Shown: positions 27,401-36,056, counted from the first letter of the stretch. The stretch is DNA of 64,000 bases from an uncultured Pirellulales bacterium (GCA_938015445.1 CALLPE010000008.1:248001-312000), one strand, 5' to 3'. Numbers and translations: made by a program. The notes: a model not told the origin generated them from the letters alone.

Positions 27401-28601
27401 GGGCCAGGCGGACCATCTCGCCCAGCGGGTGGCGCCACGTCTCGCTGTGACCGCTGCCCAGCGGGGTCTTCCACAAGCGCTGTATTCGAGGCAATTGGGG
27501 GAGTTTACCGATGATGTCCCACCAGCGGGGGTTGGCCGGGTCCAGCGGCACCAATGTGACAAGTTCGGTTTGGCTCGCTCGGGCCGGCGCTGGCCGACTG
27601 GCTTGCAACACCAATAGTTGCACAGTTCGCTCGGCCACCGGCTTGCGCCAGGCCAGCGGCTGCCTGACCGCTTGCTGCCAAGGCGGCCACGGCACGGCCG
27701 AAAACACCAGATCGTAAATCCCTTCCTGAGACGGCAGTGGTACCTCGAAGGCAATGGGCGTGGGTTGACTGGCGTCGAATGTCTTGTTCGCGGACCACAA
27801 CTCGCGCTGGGTTCGCGCCGGTACAAGCTGCGCCCTGATCTGCACTCGGCCACCGGGGGGAACCGACAATAGCGACGGCTCTACCGCTAAGCGAAATACT
27901 TCGCCTGGCGCGAAAATCAGACTCTCGCGCTGGAACCGCACGCGCAGCGCATCGCCAGGCGCACGATGCACCAGCAAGCGATTCCCAAAGCGGTCCAACT
28001 GCTCGTTTCGCAGTTGCTCGGCCAGGCCGGACAAAGGCATTTCTATCACCACCGGTTCCGCAGGGTCCTCGGCAGCCGCCAGGTGGATTGTCAATTTGGC
28101 GTCCAGCGGAGCTACGGCGGTCAGGTCCACACCGTCGAAGGAGCGCGGGCTGCGTTGCCGAACGACCAGTTGACGCTCGTCTTCCAGCCACATCGAGCCG
28201 GGTTCGTCGGCCTCCACGCCCAAGCACTGTGGGGCAGCAAGAGTGCCGCTACTGAGGCTTATCGAGCCGTACCAAGTTTTTTCCGCTCCCCCACCCCAAA
28301 CGACCCGCAGCCTGATCGACTGCTCGGCACAGTACAGCGGCCAACAGATTGACATCACGGCCAGTACCAGCGCAATCGTCCGCCAGTGGTCCCAGCCGAC
28401 GGACAACTGTTTCCCGCTGCTCAGCGCCACCGGCCAGCAGTCGCGCCAGCCGATGGACAATTTTTTCCGGCTGCTCAGCGCGGCTGTCAGCATCACTGCT
28501 AGCCCAGCGCCAGCCGATGCGGTGCGCGCCAGCGCAGACGCCCAACGGCACCGGTTGGCGTACAAAGGCAGTGATGTACTGGGACTTCCGTGTCCGACCA
28601 T
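24459..28601 (-). CDS. Very large exported protein, probable glycosyl-hydrolase-like (GHL10-type) domain
   Basis: Up to 1380 residues. A hydrophobic stretch (TIALVLAVMSICWPLYCAEQ, near residue 75-95) looks like a signal peptide, so the true start is probably internal to the open frame. The N-terminal half is beta-rich. The middle part (around 560-860) reads like a TIM barrel of the family-10-like glycosidase type (YVGYNGLMISVMADGSS, LIPALDFGAP, IRPDARLYLAGSN). A lectin-like beta domain and a helical tail follow (LAKLITVAEYLFQTRRLAECARLLDG). An 18-residue internal duplication (ALSSGKQLSVGW type) lies upstream of the signal. Large proteins of this kind recur in planctomycetes; the substrate is unknown. 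Confidence 0.7.
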   Translation of the reverse strand: MVGHGSPSTSLPLYANRCRWASALARTASAGAGLAVMLTAALSSRKKLSIGWRDCWPVALSSGKQLSVGWDHWRTIALVLAVMSICWPLYCAEQSIRLRVVWGGGAEKTWYGSISLSSGTLAAPQCLGVEADEPGSMWLEDERQLVVRQRSPRSFDGVDLTAVAPLDAKLTIHLAAAEDPAEPVVIEMPLSGLAEQLRNEQLDRFGNRLLVHRAPGDALRVRFQRESLIFAPGEVFRLAVEPSLLSVPPGGRVQIRAQLVPARTQRELWSANKTFDASQPTPIAFEVPLPSQEGIYDLVFSAVPWPPWQQAVRQPLAWRKPVAERTVQLLVLQASRPAPARASQTELVTLVPLDPANPRWWDIIGKLPQLPRIQRLWKTPLGSGHSETWRHPLGEMVRLAPSAQTPDVSWEAYTLPISQPGKPHVLEVELPSEVPQTLGISILEPNAAGALMPIGLDSAVDVQSDGFGVAAGQRLRHRLIFWPRTSSPLLLMTNCQGRLPAVYGKIRLLGGWEQLPPASPAPLRSGWRLLAAYYDRPLFHKNFGGSEALDGWSGHSLDDWVTFYEGGTRLIEYLHYVGYNGLMISVMADGSSIYPSALIEPTPRYDKGVLFATGQDPIRKDVLEMLFRLFNREQLTLIPALDFGAPLPALEAAERRGGPGVQSLRWIGPEGKPLTQLEPPYRGLAPYYNLLDPVVQEQMLAVIREVAARYGHHPSFGGVAIQLSARGYAQLPPPEWGLDDRTISRFEQETGIKVPGSGAERFAQRAAFLLGPQREAWLHWRAETVAKFYNKVQSQLRAIRPDARLYLAGSNVLAGGDSQYQLRPALTRRVTMYESLLRVGLHVQHYRGQGRPVLLRPERVAPSSLPAAHALSLEMEQLPDLDRCFQGMSVPGSLFFHQPQELRVASLDGRSPFQPCYAWLVVQAAQVESRNRRRFVRSLAALDSQVLVDGGWLLPMGQEESIRSLFVAYRNLPAVRFATAAGAIGQEADGGSGDESAKALDTARTQPVLIRKAVHAERTFVYAVNDFPFPVVATVRLQAPSGCHMEELSGLRQVPAPVEDSRGKVWTISMQPYDFLAVQFSSPSVAFSDLRVHLPPEVEQALQERIRRLGSRTSALTNPAPLPALGNPGFEKPGTSEEPLPDWAVTKRAGVLIQADRTQSRSGQYSARITSTGPIACLVSRPFAAPQTGRLTMSVWLRVAEGAQQPPLRLAIEGRIDGRPYYRYAEVGALPTATLAGQSPPLGAHQPPVTPIGSNWTQFVFAVDDLLLEGVSQLRVRFDLIGAGEVWVDDVQVFDLAFGEIERRELAKLITVAEYLFQTRRLAECARLLDGYWPRFLEAFVPVEPALPVAQKPPEPEPSPPPRTGVLDRLKGILPESLRF
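28391..28500. repeat. 54-bp in-frame tandem duplication in the leader of the large gene
   Basis: Two imperfect copies of a 54-bp unit begin at 28392 and 28446 (both start CCAGCCGA and share CAGCGC further on). They encode an 18-residue repeat (SSRKKLSIGWRDCWPVA and SSGKQLSVGWDHW) upstream of the likely signal peptide. This region may be untranslated leader. Confidence 0.65.
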
Positions 28602-29534
28602 TGCCGATCAGCGCACCGGTAAGGGCATACTGTGCTTGGCAGCGGCTGCCGTGCCGCCGGCCCAGTCAGTAAGACGGTCACTCAAGGGCCGCGATTATAT
28701 CGCTACCGTGTTGCAGATGGCCACACCGAATTGCCCTCGCGGAACCTTTATTCGCACCGAAAGCAGATAAGTCGATTAGAGACGGCCGTACCGCTTGGTT
28801 GTTCGGACAAGGCCGGGCATGTGCCCGGGTCTCCAAGCAAAGGGCGATACCGGTAGTTTGGAAAAGATGGATAAACAGCAGAAGCTGGGGGGCGGGTAAA
28901 GGTGGGTCTTGTGCATCCTCTAAACAGCATCGGCTCCCAAGGTGCTTCGTCTAGCCGGCAAACCCCCAGCCTCGGCACTCGGACGAAACACACTTCCCGT
29001 AAATGTCCCCCTCAAGCAGGTTATTGACTTTTAGCCATTCGTTGACCAATAAAGAAGGTGGACCAGTACCTATCCATAATATCGCCACAGCGATGGGTGG
29101 GATATGAGCGTGCCATGCCGTTAGTAGACAAGGCCACATCGGCAACGCCAGCCAGCACGGCAACAGTGACACGCAGTTAGTTCATCAAGTGTCGCTTCAC
29201 ATTTGGAGGTACATCGCAGTGTGCTGGAGGTACATCGGAGTGTGCTCGTAGGTACGTTTCCTGGCTAAGCAACTCCATTTGTTGCTCATTTGCTCCACAT
29301 GAATGGGGATGGGCTAAACGCTGTTTAATAGATTTCACATCGCTTCGCATTTCAGGCGATTTTGCGCGGCGAGCAAATTGGCCACTGGTAGGACCTGTTT
29401 ATCAAGGCCGCAGGAGGGGACATCACGGTTGCACTGGGTGTGAGTCGCGATGAACCACAAGACATCGAATAGCTAGACCCAGACCAGATTGGTAGTCGGT
29501 TGTTTGGCACGTTCGAGCGAAAAGGAGCCGTCAG
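28602..29534. other. Long divergent intergenic region
   Basis: About 930 bases lie between the large minus-strand gene and the SHD1 gene. They hold a short hairpin (CCGGGCA and TGCCCGG, around 28812-28827) and a 21-bp tandem duplication (29204-29245). No protein or RNA gene is recognised on either strand. Confidence 0.55.
29204..29245. repeat. 21-bp tandem duplication
   Basis: TGGAGGTACATCGCAGTGTG with a following C (29204-29224) is repeated at 29225-29245 with one base change (C to G). A third, partial unit (GTAGGTACG) follows. It lies about 290 bases upstream of the SHD1 gene. Confidence 0.75.
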
Positions 29535-30644
29535 ATGCGTTACAGCACGTTCTTTGCGGCAGCGGTGGCGCTACTAGCGCCTATTGTCATCAGTGCAGCA
29601 GAGGAGGGACTTGGCGAAAGTAGCAGCTCCCGGCCGCGCGGGGTGCGAGTTTGGAAGGACATCTACGGCAAAGAGGTAATCGAGGGGCGATTCGAGGATA
29701 TAGTCGGCGACACTGTAACGTTGGTACACGAAGGGGGGTTGCAGCGGATCATCGACATCAGCGAACTTTCGCGGTCCGACCAGGAGCTGATAAACAACAT
29801 AGTGCGTGTCAGGACGCTATTCTTGTTTTTCCTATTAGGTGCAGAACGGGTCCCAACGGAAGTGGAAGAAACCCTGGTGCTGGCTGGGTTGAATCCACAC
29901 ACAAACCAACCCGAAACGCTGCATATCTTGCGCAGAAACTATGAGATCGAGAGAACTGTGCCGATTGTGGGCACGATCGAAAAGCTGATGGGCGTTCTTT
30001 CCGAACACTTGGCCGGCAAGACGCTTCGTTTTTCCGGCCGTGTGATCAATACTGAGCGTCCCCGAAATTCGTCGCAAATTCGCATCGATTTTCACATCGA
30101 GCAGCCCAACTTGTCCTCGGCCGGACAGTGGTGGAACACCGTGTTTCGCGAGCGCTTGTTTTTGCCGGTCCGTCTGCTGGAGGGTGATTCCGCCGTAAAA
30201 GCCGGCGACACCGTGGTGTTCGAAGGCCGTTTTGCCCTATCCATCGAAGCGTGTCCTAAGTGCAAAGGAACTGGAACGGTGCGTTGCCCCTATTGCTCCG
30301 GAGGCGTAACACGAGTGACCGAAATGCAATATAACATGACACCTGACGGTAAGGGCTATGCCATACCAGTGGGCAAAAGGGTGACCTGCGGCCGCTGCAA
30401 CGGCACTGGTCGACTGGAGTGCGACCATTATGTGAAGCCGCAAGATTGGAATCCCTTTGACCTGACCGACCGCAGCCGGTTGGTGATCGGACAACTACAG
30501 TTCAAGAAAGATCTCTCCCATGTTCTGTGTTTCCGTCTACAGGACATATCTGTGTCGTTCGTGTCCAAGAGCACGGGCAACAGTTTCCGTTTGTCGCGAC
30601 CGACGCCTGATGCGGGAATCCAATTGAAAAGTCAAAAGAATTGA
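29535..30644 (+). CDS. SHD1-domain exported protein with DnaJ-like cysteine-rich zinc finger
   Basis: A 369-residue protein with a signal peptide (residues 1-21). An SHD1-like domain at 36-85 (VWKDIYGKEVIEGRFEDIVG ... IDISELSRSDQELI) is typical of planctomycete extracytoplasmic proteins. A central beta domain follows. A DnaJ-type cysteine-rich zinc finger has CPKCKGTGTVRCPYCSGG and, further on, CGRCNGTGRLEC. AAAGGAG precedes the ATG by about 9 bases. There are no operon partners. The zinc finger outside the DnaJ context suggests protein binding or redox folding help in the periplasm; this is inference. Confidence 0.8.
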   Translation: MRYSTFFAAAVALLAPIVISAAEEGLGESSSSRPRGVRVWKDIYGKEVIEGRFEDIVGDTVTLVHEGGLQRIIDISELSRSDQELINNIVRVRTLFLFFLLGAERVPTEVEETLVLAGLNPHTNQPETLHILRRNYEIERTVPIVGTIEKLMGVLSEHLAGKTLRFSGRVINTERPRNSSQIRIDFHIEQPNLSSAGQWWNTVFRERLFLPVRLLEGDSAVKAGDTVVFEGRFALSIEACPKCKGTGTVRCPYCSGGVTRVTEMQYNMTPDGKGYAIPVGKRVTCGRCNGTGRLECDHYVKPQDWNPFDLTDRSRLVIGQLQFKKDLSHVLCFRLQDISVSFVSKSTGNSFRLSRPTPDAGIQLKSQKN

Positions 30645-30690
30645 CACACCGCCACCGCTGCTACCGCTTGACCAGAAGAAGGGTGTCATG

Positions 30691-30735
30691 GCTGGTTTGA
30701 CCAGCAGCACGGTGCCACGGCTGGCTTGTCCAGCC
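30691..30735. repeat. Two hairpin repeats GCTGGYTTGNCCAGC
   Basis: GCTGGTTTGACCAGC (30691-30705) and GGCTGGCTTGTCCAGCC (30719-30735) are near-perfect palindromes, each preceded by GGTGTCAT or GGTGCCAC. A third member is at 54294-54310. This is a small dispersed hairpin family in intergenic DNA. Confidence 0.7.
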
Positions 30736-30845
30736 GCGAATTTGTAGCCCAGCGGGTGAACGACTTCCCGCAACCGACAGCGCCCCAGTGCAGCAAGGCG
30801 GCCTTGGAGCATCGCCCAGCCGAAGAGCCGTAACAACCTCCGGGC

Positions 30846-30900
30846 AGCACGGTGGGTGGCACGGTTAGTTGCACAGTTGGTAGCACGGTTAGTGGCACTA
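30846..30900. repeat. Degenerate 11-13 bp tandem repeat (GCACGGTTAGT)
   Basis: About four units, AGCACGGTGGG, TGGCACGGTTAGT, TGCACAGTTGG and TAGCACGGTTAGT, follow each other between the convergent SHD1 and zinc-ribbon genes. Confidence 0.65.
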
Positions 30901-30920
30901 CTCGGGTTTGTGCGTGGCCG

Positions 30921-31994
30921 TCAAAGTCGTGCCAGCAGCAGCGCGAGTGCGGTAATAACTGCCGCGGCCGCTGCTACCGCTGCCAGAATCCGCCAAACCG
31001 ATAGCGGTTTTTCCCCTGCCGCCTTGCCCGTCTGACCGTTTACCAAAAAACGATACACCTTGTGCCGGTAACGGTAGCTGAGCAGATATACCGGCAGTAG
31101 GATCAGATCGGAGTTGACTTGCTCGAAGGTGGTGGTCACTTGCAAGCTACGGTGGGTGTCGCCGGGCATGAAGGCGGCGCAGGCCGCCCGCTCCCGGCCC
31201 AGAAATTCTTGCTGCGAAACGCGCAGTGCCTCTTCGCGCTGCACGGAATATTCCTCGGCTAGCCAACCGGCCAGATAGAACGGTTCGTAGCGTTTCAGGC
31301 CTGCCAAATGGAACGGCATGATCCGTTCTGCCCAGTGCTGCGGCAACCCGCGACTGCCGGAAACCAGATATCCGCTGTAGTAGTCGTGGTGCCGGCCGCT
31401 AAGCTTCCACCATTCGGTTTCGGTGACCGTACGGGTTTTGACCACAGTCTTGCCGCCCACCATGGTGGTGTAAGTTTCGGTGCGCTTCCAGTACTCGCCG
31501 ATCATTGCCGACCAATGGCTTTTGGCCAGCATGGAAAACGACCAGAAAGGAACGTACACGCCTTTGAGCTTCTCGGCCACTTGGGCAGTGTGCAAGTCGC
31601 CGGGCTGAAACAATCCCCAACGTCCCAGCCAATGGTGGAACTTGTCTAGCGCTTCTTCAGCGGTGATGGCAAAGCCGATGACAAACTCCGGCGGTTGACG
31701 GCCGGTCAACTGCGGCGAGAACTGCACGACGTACGTGGAATCGCAAAAGGCGCAGCGGTAGCTGCGCTGCTCGGGGTCAACGGCCACTTCGGCCCCGCAG
31801 TTCTCGCAGCGAAAGTAGCGTGGCAGTGGTGCGGCTTCGGGCGGAAGTTTGGCCGGCACCGCCTGTTCGGCCCCGCAATTGGGGCAAAAACGCTCTTCCC
31901 GCTCGACGCAAGCCCCGCAGCGCTGGCACGAAGTGGCGTGTACCACAGGCACTTCACAGCCGGGCGCTGAGCGATATATCTGTGACTGTTCCAT
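30921..31994 (-). CDS. Zinc-ribbon membrane protein
   Basis: A 357-residue protein. The N-terminus has two zinc-ribbon pairs (SCQRCGACVEREERFCPNCG, residues about 20-40, and FRCENCGAEVAVDPEQRSYR continuing to CAFCD). A middle domain with conserved Trp and Tyr follows (YVPFWSFSMLAKSHW, YEPFYLAGWLAEEYSV). It ends in a hydrophobic helix (ILAAVAAAAAVITALALLLA). The domain order resembles bacterial and planctomycete proteins with DNA-helicase-like zinc ribbons of unknown function. The start at 31994 is chosen because the upstream extension is basic, Cys-rich and unlike family starts; the ribosome site is weak. Confidence 0.72.
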   Translation of the reverse strand: MEQSQIYRSAPGCEVPVVHATSCQRCGACVEREERFCPNCGAEQAVPAKLPPEAAPLPRYFRCENCGAEVAVDPEQRSYRCAFCDSTYVVQFSPQLTGRQPPEFVIGFAITAEEALDKFHHWLGRWGLFQPGDLHTAQVAEKLKGVYVPFWSFSMLAKSHWSAMIGEYWKRTETYTTMVGGKTVVKTRTVTETEWWKLSGRHHDYYSGYLVSGSRGLPQHWAERIMPFHLAGLKRYEPFYLAGWLAEEYSVQREEALRVSQQEFLGRERAACAAFMPGDTHRSLQVTTTFEQVNSDLILLPVYLLSYRYRHKVYRFLVNGQTGKAAGEKPLSVWRILAAVAAAAAVITALALLLARL

Positions 31995-32152
31995 TCTGCT
32001 TGCCACACTGTGTTGCTTGCCGCTATGTCGATTGCCGCACCGAAACAGCTTGCGACTCTTCCCGAAACAGTTTGCCGCCATCCCCGACACGGCACGCACC
32101 GCCTTCGCCGCAGGTTTGGCGAAGAACCGCCTTCGCCGCAGTTTGGCGAAGA

Positions 32153-32794
32153 TCAGCGTCCGTCGGCAGACCGGGCGCGGCTCTGCTGGTAAATCGCTTC
32201 GATCAGGCTTTGCACGTCTTTAAACTTGCCCTTGGTGGCTAGCACCGAATCGAGCAGTCGGCGGGCGTCGCTTTCGCTGTGGCCCAGTTTGCGCAATACC
32301 TCGTAAGTCTCGGAAACCACGTCCGGGGGTACTTGGGCCGCGTATTGCACCTGCCGGGTGACCATCAAGGCGAACTTGGGCACTTTGCGGCGCAGCTTGG
32401 CCACGATTCGCTCGGCCATCGCCGCACCAATGCCCGGCAATGACGACAGACTCGCCAAGTCTTGCTCTTCGATGGCTGTAGCGATGTCGTTTACAGGCCG
32501 CACCATCGCGCGCAATGCCTTTTTGATGCCCACCCCATCTACCGAACAAAACAGCTCGAAAAACTCGCGTTCCACTTCAGTCAGAAAACCGATGAGCCGA
32601 GGGGTCATGCGTCCGTGCGCTGGGTTCCCATCCAAATAGTGGATAGTAAACAAACTAATTTGGTTCCCAACCTCTTGTTGCAATTGCCGACGAGTGAACT
32701 CGGGCACCAGCACCTCGTATTCAAAAGCATCGACGCCCACGGTCGCAGCGTCGTCGCCCAAATCTAGCAGTGTGCCGGTAATTTTAGTGATCAA
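32153..32794 (-). CDS. ruvA: Holliday junction branch migration protein RuvA
   Basis: It binds Holliday junctions as tetramers and positions the RuvB motor during recombination repair. The 213-residue protein has an OB-fold domain ([15 protein letters not shown]), two helix-hairpin-helix motifs ([35 protein letters not shown]), and a C-terminal RuvB-binding three-helix domain ([20 protein letters not shown]). The length fits. Neither ruvB nor ruvC lies beside it. Its upstream region carries a long degenerate tandem repeat (32804-32955). Confidence 0.93.
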   Translation of the reverse strand: MITKITGTLLDLGDDAATVGVDAFEYEVLVPEFTRRQLQQEVGNQISLFTIHYLDGNPAHGRMTPRLIGFLTEVEREFFELFCSVDGVGIKKALRAMVRPVNDIATAIEEQDLASLSSLPGIGAAMAERIVAKLRRKVPKFALMVTRQVQYAAQVPPDVVSETYEVLRKLGHSESDARRLLDSVLATKGKFKDVQSLIEAIYQQSRARSADGR

Positions 32795-33464
32795 GGCTAT
32801 TTTCTCCTCCGATGATTGTCGTCTCCTATGATCGTCCTCTGCTGTGATCGTTGTCTACTGCGATCGTTGCCTGCTATTGTTGTGTCCTATGATGGTTCCG
32901 TGCTGTGATGGTTCTGTCATATCATGGTTCTGTGATGCGAGCGTTCTCTGCTTCGACAAACGGCCTGCCGCGCCCGAGGCGCAGTCGCTACCTACACGAC
33001 AGTAAGGTGCTGATCCAGGCAACGCCGCGGCCAATGCGATGGCCGAGACCTTTGCCTTCCCACGATCGCCCAATTCCGCACCGTCTGTATTCTGGTTCAG
33101 TTGTTCAAGGATGCCAAGCCTGCCGCGCAGCAACACCATCGGTTAAGGATGCCCACACCGCGGCAATAAGCATGCAATTGGCAGAGGCATAAAACGGCAA
33201 CTATAATAGCTTGTAGGCGGCGCTAGCAAACTCCGCGCTGCAAGCGAATCGGTGAGCCGTCGTTGCATGGTGTGGCGCGGCGGGCTTACGTAGCCGATCG
33301 GCGCTGGGCAAGCACTTCGCAAGACGAGTGCCCAAAAACCGTGAGATTGATACGCTTCTCAAACCTCAAATTTTTAAACTTATTCGACATTATTGAACGC
33401 TTTGGCGGCGCGTCGACCTGAAGCGATCCAATTATAGCGATCCAATTATGAAGGGGGCGAAACC
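32795..33464. other. Divergent intergenic region with tandem repeat array
   Basis: This 670-base region between ruvA and the acidic membrane protein holds an array of about nine ~16-bp degenerate repeats (32804-32955). Nothing else is recognised. A ribosome site for the downstream gene lies at about 33450 (GAAGGGGGCG). Confidence 0.55.
32804..32955. repeat. About nine degenerate ~16-bp tandem repeats upstream of ruvA
   Basis: Consecutive units such as TCTCCTATGATCGTCC, TCTGCTGTGATCGTTG, TCTACTGCGATCGTTG, GTGCTGTGATGGTTC and TGTCATATCATGGTTC follow each other with period 15-16. They share a TGATSGTT-like core. The array begins 10 bases upstream of the ruvA start codon, so it covers the likely promoter and leader of ruvA. 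Confidence 0.8.
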
Positions 33465-34094
33465 GTGTCGAAGGGTGGGTCTGGCGACGAGTTTGAACTG
33501 AAGCCCATTGACGAGCAGGCCGATTCGGAGGCCGGGGCACAGCAGCCGGTGGCGGAGGAGTTTGACATCTCCTTCGAGCCGGTTTCTGAACCGGCGGGGC
33601 AGCCGGCAGAATTCGTTTCGACGGAGCCGAGGGATGTAGGGCCGTCGGTCGGCCAGCCGAGCGGTGAGGCGGATATTTCCGCCGAGCAGTTTATCAGTGC
33701 CGGCGAGCAGGAGCCGGGGGAAGAAGCATCGGGCTTTGTGCAGCCTACGGCCGAAGCCGAAGAACCTACTGCCGCGCAGTCCGATCAACAGCAAGTCGCT
33801 GGCAAGCTTGCGCCATTTGAGCCTAAAGAGGAAGTTGCGCCATTTGAGCCTAAAGAGGAAGAGGAAGAAGAACAACAAGAGGAAGAAGCCCGTCCCAACA
33901 TCTTTGCACGCCTGGCCGAAGCCAGTCCGTATACGGTTCTTTTGGGGGCGGCCTTCGTGGCATTGTTGATTGGGGTGATCTTTCTGCTGCTGGAGCTGAA
34001 GACCTACGATTTCGACACCGGCGGCAAGAAGGCCCGACAGGGAGCGATGGATCGCCCGGCAGCGACATCTTGGCATCGGCCCGGCATAGCGTGA
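33465..34094 (+). CDS. Acidic single-pass membrane protein of unknown function
   Basis: 209 residues. Residues 1-135 are strongly acidic and of low complexity (many Glu, Pro, Ala, Gln), predicted disordered, and end in a poly-Glu run. One membrane helix follows (VLLGAAFVALLIGVIFLLLE, about 155-175), then a short basic tail. The start is GTG at 33465 with GAAGGGGG upstream. A perfect 27-bp tandem duplication (33808-33861) encodes the repeated APFEPKEEV. Such acidic-tail membrane proteins are common in planctomycetes and unannotated; function is unknown. Confidence 0.65.
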   Translation: MSKGGSGDEFELKPIDEQADSEAGAQQPVAEEFDISFEPVSEPAGQPAEFVSTEPRDVGPSVGQPSGEADISAEQFISAGEQEPGEEASGFVQPTAEAEEPTAAQSDQQQVAGKLAPFEPKEEVAPFEPKEEEEEEQQEEEARPNIFARLAEASPYTVLLGAAFVALLIGVIFLLLELKTYDFDTGGKKARQGAMDRPAATSWHRPGIA

Positions 34095-34135
34095 GATAGT
34101 GTGAGGCCGTCTTGCGCCCGGTTTCGGTTTTTTAA

Positions 34136-34220
34136 AGCCTCTAACAAAACCACCTTTCCTTACACTACGCCCAGTAGAGGGCTAGTCAAACCTTTCAATG
34201 CTTTCGTTTTGTTAGAGGCT
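34136..34220. repeat. 85-bp segment with perfect 15-bp inverted ends
   Basis: AGCCTCTAACAAAAC at 34136-34150 is exactly complementary to GTTTTGTTAGAGGCT at 34206-34220, with a 55-base centre. A T-rich CTTGTTTTATC follows, so it could act as a terminator for the preceding plus-strand gene. The ends also resemble terminal repeats of small IS-derived elements. No target duplication is obvious. Confidence 0.75.
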
Positions 34221-34448
34221 CTTGTTTTATCTTAGGCGTAGGCCAGTAGTCTGCCGCGTGAATGCCGTTTGCAAGGGCAAACGCCTTACTTCGACTGCCC
34301 CCCAACCCGCTCGGGCTTGCGCGATTGACACTGCGCTCCAGGGGTAAGTCAGCAGTTGTGCTTGTGGTGCTAACGGGCGACAGTCGTTACAATTGCCCGT
34401 ACAACACCATCAAATGATGTCGCCGTGCTCATGCCACCGGGAACCATC

Positions 34449-36056
34449 ATGCGCATGCCGCTTTTGTACCATTTTGCCGTTTTGTACTATGCTGCCGTTT
34501 GGCTGGTTGGTGTTTGGCATGTGTCGGCTGTATGCGCTGCGGAGGGAGCCGAGCAGGCCCAGAACCCCGTCATTTGGGCCGACGTTCCCGACATGGCCAT
34601 GATCCGCGTCGGCAGCGTTTACTATATGAGCAGCACCACGATGCACATGAGTCCCGGGCTACCGATCATGAAATCCACCGAGTTGGTGAACTGGGACCTT
34701 GTCGGCTACGCTTACCAGACGCTGGGCGACAACGATGCGCTGACGTTGACCGGCGGGCGGAATGCTTACGGTGGCGGCTCCTGGGCGAGCAGCTTGCGCT
34801 ATCACCAAGGCACTTTCTACGCCACCACCTTCTCGCACACGACCGGCAAGACTTACATCTACACGACTAGGGACATCGAAAAAGGCCCTTGGCGCGAAAC
34901 GTCCTTCTCCCCCGCTTTGCACGATCATTCGCTATTCTTCGACGACGACGGCCGGGTGTACATGATTTACGGCGTAGGGAACATTCGATTGGTCGAGCTG
35001 AGGGCTGACGTTTCGGGGATCAAACCCGGCGCAGTCCATCAGACCATTATCGAAGACGCCGCCCGTGTGACCGGCGGGAAAGGGGGGCTGCGCGGGGAAG
35101 GATCGCAGATGGTCAAATTTGGCGGGAAGTATTATTTGTTCAACATCGCTTGGCCGCGCGGCGACATGCGTACGCAGATCGTCCACCGGGCCGACAAGAT
35201 CACCGGCCCCTATGAAGGCCGCGTGGTGTTGCGCGATCAGGGTGTGGCTCAGGGAAGCATTATCGACACCCCAGACGGCAAATGGTACGCCTATCTGTTC
35301 CAGGATCACGGCGCGGTGGGTCGGGTGCCTTTCATCGTACCAGTGCGCTGGGAGGACGGCTGGCCGATGTTGGGAATCGACGGCAAAGTGCCGAGAACCT
35401 TGGACATTCCAGCCGGCAGGGGTGGAGTGGGCAATATCGTCGCCTCCGACGAGTTTGATCGCCGCCCCGGCGAGCCTCTCCTGCCGCTGGCATGGCAGTG
35501 GAATCACAACCCCGATCACCGGTATTGGTCGTTGGAAAAACGCCCAGGCTGGCTGCGGCTGACCACTGGCCGGGTGGACCCCGATTTGCCCAGCGCCCGC
35601 AATACGCTTACGCAAAGGACTTTCGGCCCCCATTGCTCGGCGACTGTTGCAATGGACGCAACCAACATGAAAGACGGCGATGTGGCGGGGCTGGCAGCAT
35701 TCCAAAAGCGCTACGGACTGGTGGGCGTGCGCATGCAAAACAACGCCCGGTCGATTGTCATGGTCAGCGCCGAGAGCGATTCGCCCCAGACGTTGGAGAC
35801 CGTACCTATAAATCAGCCAGTGGTCTTTCTGAGGGTGGAGTGCGACTACCGCGACCGCAAAGACATGGCCTACTTCTACTACAGCCTCGACGGACGGCAG
35901 TGGAAGCCCATCGGACGAGCTTTGAAGATGGCCTACACCCTGCCGCATTTCATGGGCTACCGGTTCGCGCTGTTCAACTTCGCCACCAAGACGCCGGGCG
36001 GATCGGTGGATTTCGACTATTTCCGGGCGAGCGGCGAGCTGACCGATGCAAACTGA
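34449..36056 (+). CDS. GH43 family glycoside hydrolase (beta-xylosidase/arabinofuranosidase type)
   Basis: A secreted enzyme of 535 residues. The signal peptide ends near VSAVCA. A five-bladed GH43 propeller starts at NPVIWADVPDMAMIRVGSVY, which holds the catalytic base Asp. The conserved EGSQMVKFGGKYYLF region holds the likely acid Glu. A C-terminal beta-sandwich (GH43_C2-like, DEFDRRPGEPLLP onwards) follows from about residue 340. The ATG at 34449 is chosen as the start of the signal peptide; the frame opens upstream at a GTG (34425) with no better site. It should release xylose or arabinose from plant hemicellulose, fitting the GH10 and esterase genes further on. Confidence 0.87.
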   Translation: MRMPLLYHFAVLYYAAVWLVGVWHVSAVCAAEGAEQAQNPVIWADVPDMAMIRVGSVYYMSSTTMHMSPGLPIMKSTELVNWDLVGYAYQTLGDNDALTLTGGRNAYGGGSWASSLRYHQGTFYATTFSHTTGKTYIYTTRDIEKGPWRETSFSPALHDHSLFFDDDGRVYMIYGVGNIRLVELRADVSGIKPGAVHQTIIEDAARVTGGKGGLRGEGSQMVKFGGKYYLFNIAWPRGDMRTQIVHRADKITGPYEGRVVLRDQGVAQGSIIDTPDGKWYAYLFQDHGAVGRVPFIVPVRWEDGWPMLGIDGKVPRTLDIPAGRGGVGNIVASDEFDRRPGEPLLPLAWQWNHNPDHRYWSLEKRPGWLRLTTGRVDPDLPSARNTLTQRTFGPHCSATVAMDATNMKDGDVAGLAAFQKRYGLVGVRMQNNARSIVMVSAESDSPQTLETVPINQPVVFLRVECDYRDRKDMAYFYYSLDGRQWKPIGRALKMAYTLPHFMGYRFALFNFATKTPGGSVDFDYFRASGELTDAN

